A DNA stretch of 8,322 nucleotides from Methanomassiliicoccaceae archaeon UBA367. Lineage in GTDB: Archaea > Thermoplasmatota > Thermoplasmata > Methanomassiliicoccales > Methanomethylophilaceae. The stretch spans positions 1 through 8,322 of the forward strand of contig DAXF01000001.1 of NCBI GenBank assembly GCA_002506255.1, given 5' to 3'. Both the position numbers and the translations under genes were made by a program. The notes beneath the pieces are model-generated. The model saw only the letters and a program-made list of their open reading frames with translations. It was not told where the DNA came from and did no database searches. Below are positions 6,132-8,322 of this stretch, piece by piece (the stretch's first letter is position 1; each line of letters begins with the position of its first letter).

Positions 6132-6652
6132 TCCAGCACCTCTACCTTTGCACCGCAGAAGGGGCATTCGCAGAGAGGCGAATCCTGGGTCAGGGATGAC
6201 TGGAAGAGGCCCACTCCGAAAGCATCCTCCAACAATACGATCCTCCCCATCCTCACGCCGTCCCTCAGCTTCTCGCAGCAGGCGGTCATATCGAAGGTCG
6301 GGCTCACGAACAGCCTCCCTTCGGTCAGCATCAGGCTGTCGGCTATCGCATCGTATATGTTCCCCAGAGCCTTCCTGGCACCGGGGATGATGAGCGTGTA
6401 CGCCTTCTTGTAGAGGCTCATGGCGGTCCAGAGGTCCTTCTCCACGAAGTAGCCGTTCTCGTACATGCTGCCCAGATGCAGCATCGCTTCACCGTTGGAT
6501 GATAATGAGGCATCCTGCAGCAAAAGGAAGGCCTTCTCGTAATCCTGCTCCACGCGGTTTCCCGTGAGATACAGTATCCCGAGCTGTGCCATCGCATAAT
6601 TGTCTCCCGTGTCGGCCATCTCCTTCAGTGCGTTGACATCCCCGTGTTCCAT
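6122..6652 (-). CDS. Sel1-like repeat protein with C-terminal cysteine cluster
   Basis: A 176-residue soluble protein. Residues about 16-51 and 52-87 form two Sel1-like (TPR-related) repeats with the typical A-x-x-x-L-G-x-x-Y pattern (AMAQLGILYLTG; AMLHLGSMYENG). A weaker third unit may follow (ARKALGNIYDA, 92-102). Sel1 repeats bind proteins, so an adaptor role is likely. The C-terminus ends in CECPFCGAKVEVLECD (161-176), a CxCxxC plus one more Cys, like half of a zinc ribbon. The middle part (103-160) is unassigned. ATG at 6652 has GAGGT 6 bases before it, overlapping the stop codon of the radical SAM gene, and only 4 bases separate the two genes. It overlaps the DUF1638 start. The stop is TAG, with a second in-frame TAG one codon later. 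Confidence 0.8.
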   Translation of the reverse strand: MEHGDVNALKEMADTGDNYAMAQLGILYLTGNRVEQDYEKAFLLLQDASLSSNGEAMLHLGSMYENGYFVEKDLWTAMSLYKKAYTLIIPGARKALGNIYDAIADSLMLTEGRLFVSPTFDMTACCEKLRDGVRMGRIVLLEDAFGVGLFQSSLTQDSPLCECPFCGAKVEVLECD

Positions 6653-6656
6653 GGAT

Positions 6657-8322
6657 CTACCTCTTGTGAGTCTTAAGGACAGCGTCCTTCTGCTTCTTCC
6701 TTTTCTGCATAGAACGTTCGGATTTAATAAACTCCCCGCCCAACCAATTTTTGCCTGTACGGTACATCAGCGTCGATACGGTGGACGGCGACGGGGTGAA
6801 GACTTGTATCTGCTCCGGGCTAGTCTTGAGCTCGCGCCTGCAGAATTCCGAGAGCTCGTCCATCTGCCTCTCGCCGCATCCAGGGTGGGCGGCCATCATA
6901 TAGTACGTCAAGAACTGCTCCTTCCCTAGCTTCTTGTTGATACCGTCGAAGCGCTTCTTGAACTCCAGCAGGTCTTTGGGCCCGGGTTTCCCCATCATGT
7001 CCAGGACGAAGGGGGAAACGTGCTCCGGTGCGATCTTCATCTGACCGGACACGTGATCCCTGCAAAGGCACTCCAGATACTCATCTCCGTGCTTCTTGTC
7101 TGCGATGACGAGATCGTGGCGTATCCCGGAGGCGACGAATACCTTCCTCACTCCGTCTATGCTCTTTATCTCATTCAGGAGATCGATCTGGGGTTTGTGG
7201 TCCACGGGTATCCATCTGCATATCTCCGGATAGATGCAGCGTTTGTCGGGGCATGCTCCCACCTTCGCCTTCTTTGGGCAATCGAACCCGTACATGTTGG
7301 CGGTAGGGCCGCCAACGTCACGTATGACCCCGTCAAAGCCCTTTGCCGAGGCTATGAGCTCCGCCTCCCTGAGTATGGACTCCCTGCTTCTGCTGATGAC
7401 ATTCCTGCCCTGCATCACGGCGATGGAGCAGAAGTTGCATTCGCCGTAGCACCCTCTGTGCGTGGTGATAGAATTCTTCACGGTATCGACGGCTCTGACG
7501 TGGCCCTGCTTCGCGTAGTACGGGTGAACGGCGTTCTCGAAATCCATTTCGTACACCCGGTCGAGCATATCCCGGTCGAGGGGGGGCTGCGGGGGATTCT
7601 GTATCAGATATCTGTCGCCGTGGCCCTGGGCCAGCCCGATCGCTGTGACGGGATCGTTGTTGCGGTAGAACTTCCAGAATGCCTCCGTGAACTTATCATC
7701 GGATGCGGCGCATTCCTCGTAGGACGGCAGAACCTCATATCCTTCCGGCACCTCTTTGGATATGCGGCATATCCCTTTGACATCCTTCCAATCCCTTCCG
7801 TCCCTCATATGCTGTGCCAGCAGCAGATTCGAGCGTTCGCCCATGCCGTACGTTATCACGTCGGCCTTGGAATCGAAGAGCACCGACCTCCGTATTGAAT
7901 CAGACCAGAAATCGTAATGCGCAAGCCGTCTCAGGCTGGCCTCCACGCCGCCCAAAACGATGGGTTTCCCCTTGGAGAATCTCTTGATGAGATTGGAATA
8001 GGCTATCACGGCCCTGTCCGGTCGTCTGTCATTAACTCCGCCGGGAGTGAAGTCGTCCTCTTTCCTGAATTTCTTCGTTGCCGTGTAATTCGCGACCATG
8101 GAGTCCACGGCTCCGGAGCTGACGCCCCAGAACAGTTCGGGGGAGCCGAGGCGCGTTATATCCTCGCCGGAATCTGTCCGGGGTTGGGCGATGATGCCGA
8201 CCTTGAATCCATTATCGATGAGCCAGTGACCGATTATTGCCGTGCCGTTATACGGGCTGTCGTAATATGTGTCCCCTGATACGAGAATGATGTCAAGGTT
8301 TTTCCAGCCTCTTCGGCTCACC
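6657..8322 (-). CDS. YgiQ-family (UPF0313) radical SAM protein, N-terminal end missing
   Basis: A radical S-adenosylmethionine enzyme of the YgiQ/UPF0313 family; the reaction is unknown. The frame runs off the right edge: the GTG at 8319-8321 is only an in-frame codon, and homologues begin some 10-20 residues earlier. Of the 554 visible residues, 8-130 carry the family's N-terminal block (DIILVSGDTYYDSPYNG, 10-26; VGIIAQP, 41-47; VLGGVEASLRR, 122-132). Residues 291-298 are the cluster-binding CYGECNFC (CxxxCxxC). A second group, Cys348, 357, 362 and 368, follows in DVGGPTANMYG... and may hold another metal. IAPEHVS (430-436) and MAAHPGCG (476-483) are conserved C-terminal blocks. A basic tail ends the protein. 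At 554 residues it is shorter than E. coli YgiQ (about 740). It heads the visible part of the operon with the Sel1 and DUF1638 genes. Confidence 0.93.
   Translation of the reverse strand, partial: VSRRGWKNLDIILVSGDTYYDSPYNGTAIIGHWLIDNGFKVGIIAQPRTDSGEDITRLGSPELFWGVSSGAVDSMVANYTATKKFRKEDDFTPGGVNDRRPDRAVIAYSNLIKRFSKGKPIVLGGVEASLRRLAHYDFWSDSIRRSVLFDSKADVITYGMGERSNLLLAQHMRDGRDWKDVKGICRISKEVPEGYEVLPSYEECAASDDKFTEAFWKFYRNNDPVTAIGLAQGHGDRYLIQNPPQPPLDRDMLDRVYEMDFENAVHPYYAKQGHVRAVDTVKNSITTHRGCYGECNFCSIAVMQGRNVISRSRESILREAELIASAKGFDGVIRDVGGPTANMYGFDCPKKAKVGACPDKRCIYPEICRWIPVDHKPQIDLLNEIKSIDGVRKVFVASGIRHDLVIADKKHGDEYLECLCRDHVSGQMKIAPEHVSPFVLDMMGKPGPKDLLEFKKRFDGINKKLGKEQFLTYYMMAAHPGCGERQMDELSEFCRRELKTSPEQIQVFTPSPSTVSTLMYRTGKNWLGGEFIKSERSMQKRKKQKDAVLKTHKR

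Noticed and set aside
7020..7898. A long plus-strand open frame of about 290 codons
   Set aside because: It lies wholly antisense to the well-supported radical SAM gene, and its translation resembles no family; long antisense frames are expected in GC-richer coding DNA.
1..8322. CRISPR array, tRNA/rRNA gene, insertion sequence or integrase
   Set aside because: No regularly spaced repeats, tRNA-like cloverleaf, transposase or recombinase motifs were found on either strand, though the module looks transferred.

Overview
The window reads as an archaeal chromosome segment, probably from a methanogen related to Methanomassiliicoccales/Thermoplasmata. The reasons are a DUF1638 protein (a family I associate mainly with methylotrophic methanogens), frequent AGG/AGA and ATA codons, TATA-like AT boxes ahead of genes, and compact same-strand genes with GAGGT-type ribosome sites. 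This is a codon-and-family impression, not a phylogenetic placement.

Layout. Positions 1-1179 (+) hold the 3' part of an SLC13/ArsB-like permease. A small minus-strand gene of unknown function, perhaps a degenerate GIY-YIG-like protein (1176-1514), meets it tail to tail, and both stop codons use one CTAG. An AT-rich spacer (1515-1807) leads into a restriction-modification module: an HpaII-family restriction endonuclease (1808-2920, -) overlapped by a 5-methylcytosine methyltransferase (2869-3966, -), with a divergent Vsr-type mismatch endonuclease (4072-4485, +). A cytosolic trypsin-like serine protease (4490-5404, -) ends 4 bases from vsr. The right third is a minus-strand operon read from the window edge: YgiQ-family radical SAM protein (6657-8322, 5' end cut off), a Sel1-repeat protein with a C-terminal cysteine cluster (6122-6652), and a DUF1638 protein (5511-6131). 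The operon ends in a hairpin.

How the genes work together. The methyltransferase would protect host sites by making 5-methylcytosine, and the nuclease would cut unmodified DNA, probably at CCGG by family. Vsr would repair the T:G mismatches left when 5-methylcytosine deaminates. The nuclease gene starts inside the methyltransferase gene behind its own ribosome site, so its translation is probably coupled to that of the protective enzyme. The restriction gene and the spacer beside it are clearly more AT-rich than both flanks (sampled 60-base lines: 27% GC in the spacer, 35-37% in the nuclease gene, 57-60% in the permease and radical SAM genes), which suggests acquisition by transfer. The protease may be part of the same accessory block or an unrelated neighbour. 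The YgiQ-Sel1-DUF1638 operon has typical host composition and tight spacing, and its job is not known.

I see no tRNA, rRNA, CRISPR array, insertion sequence or integrase. No stretch over 300 bases lacks a gene.
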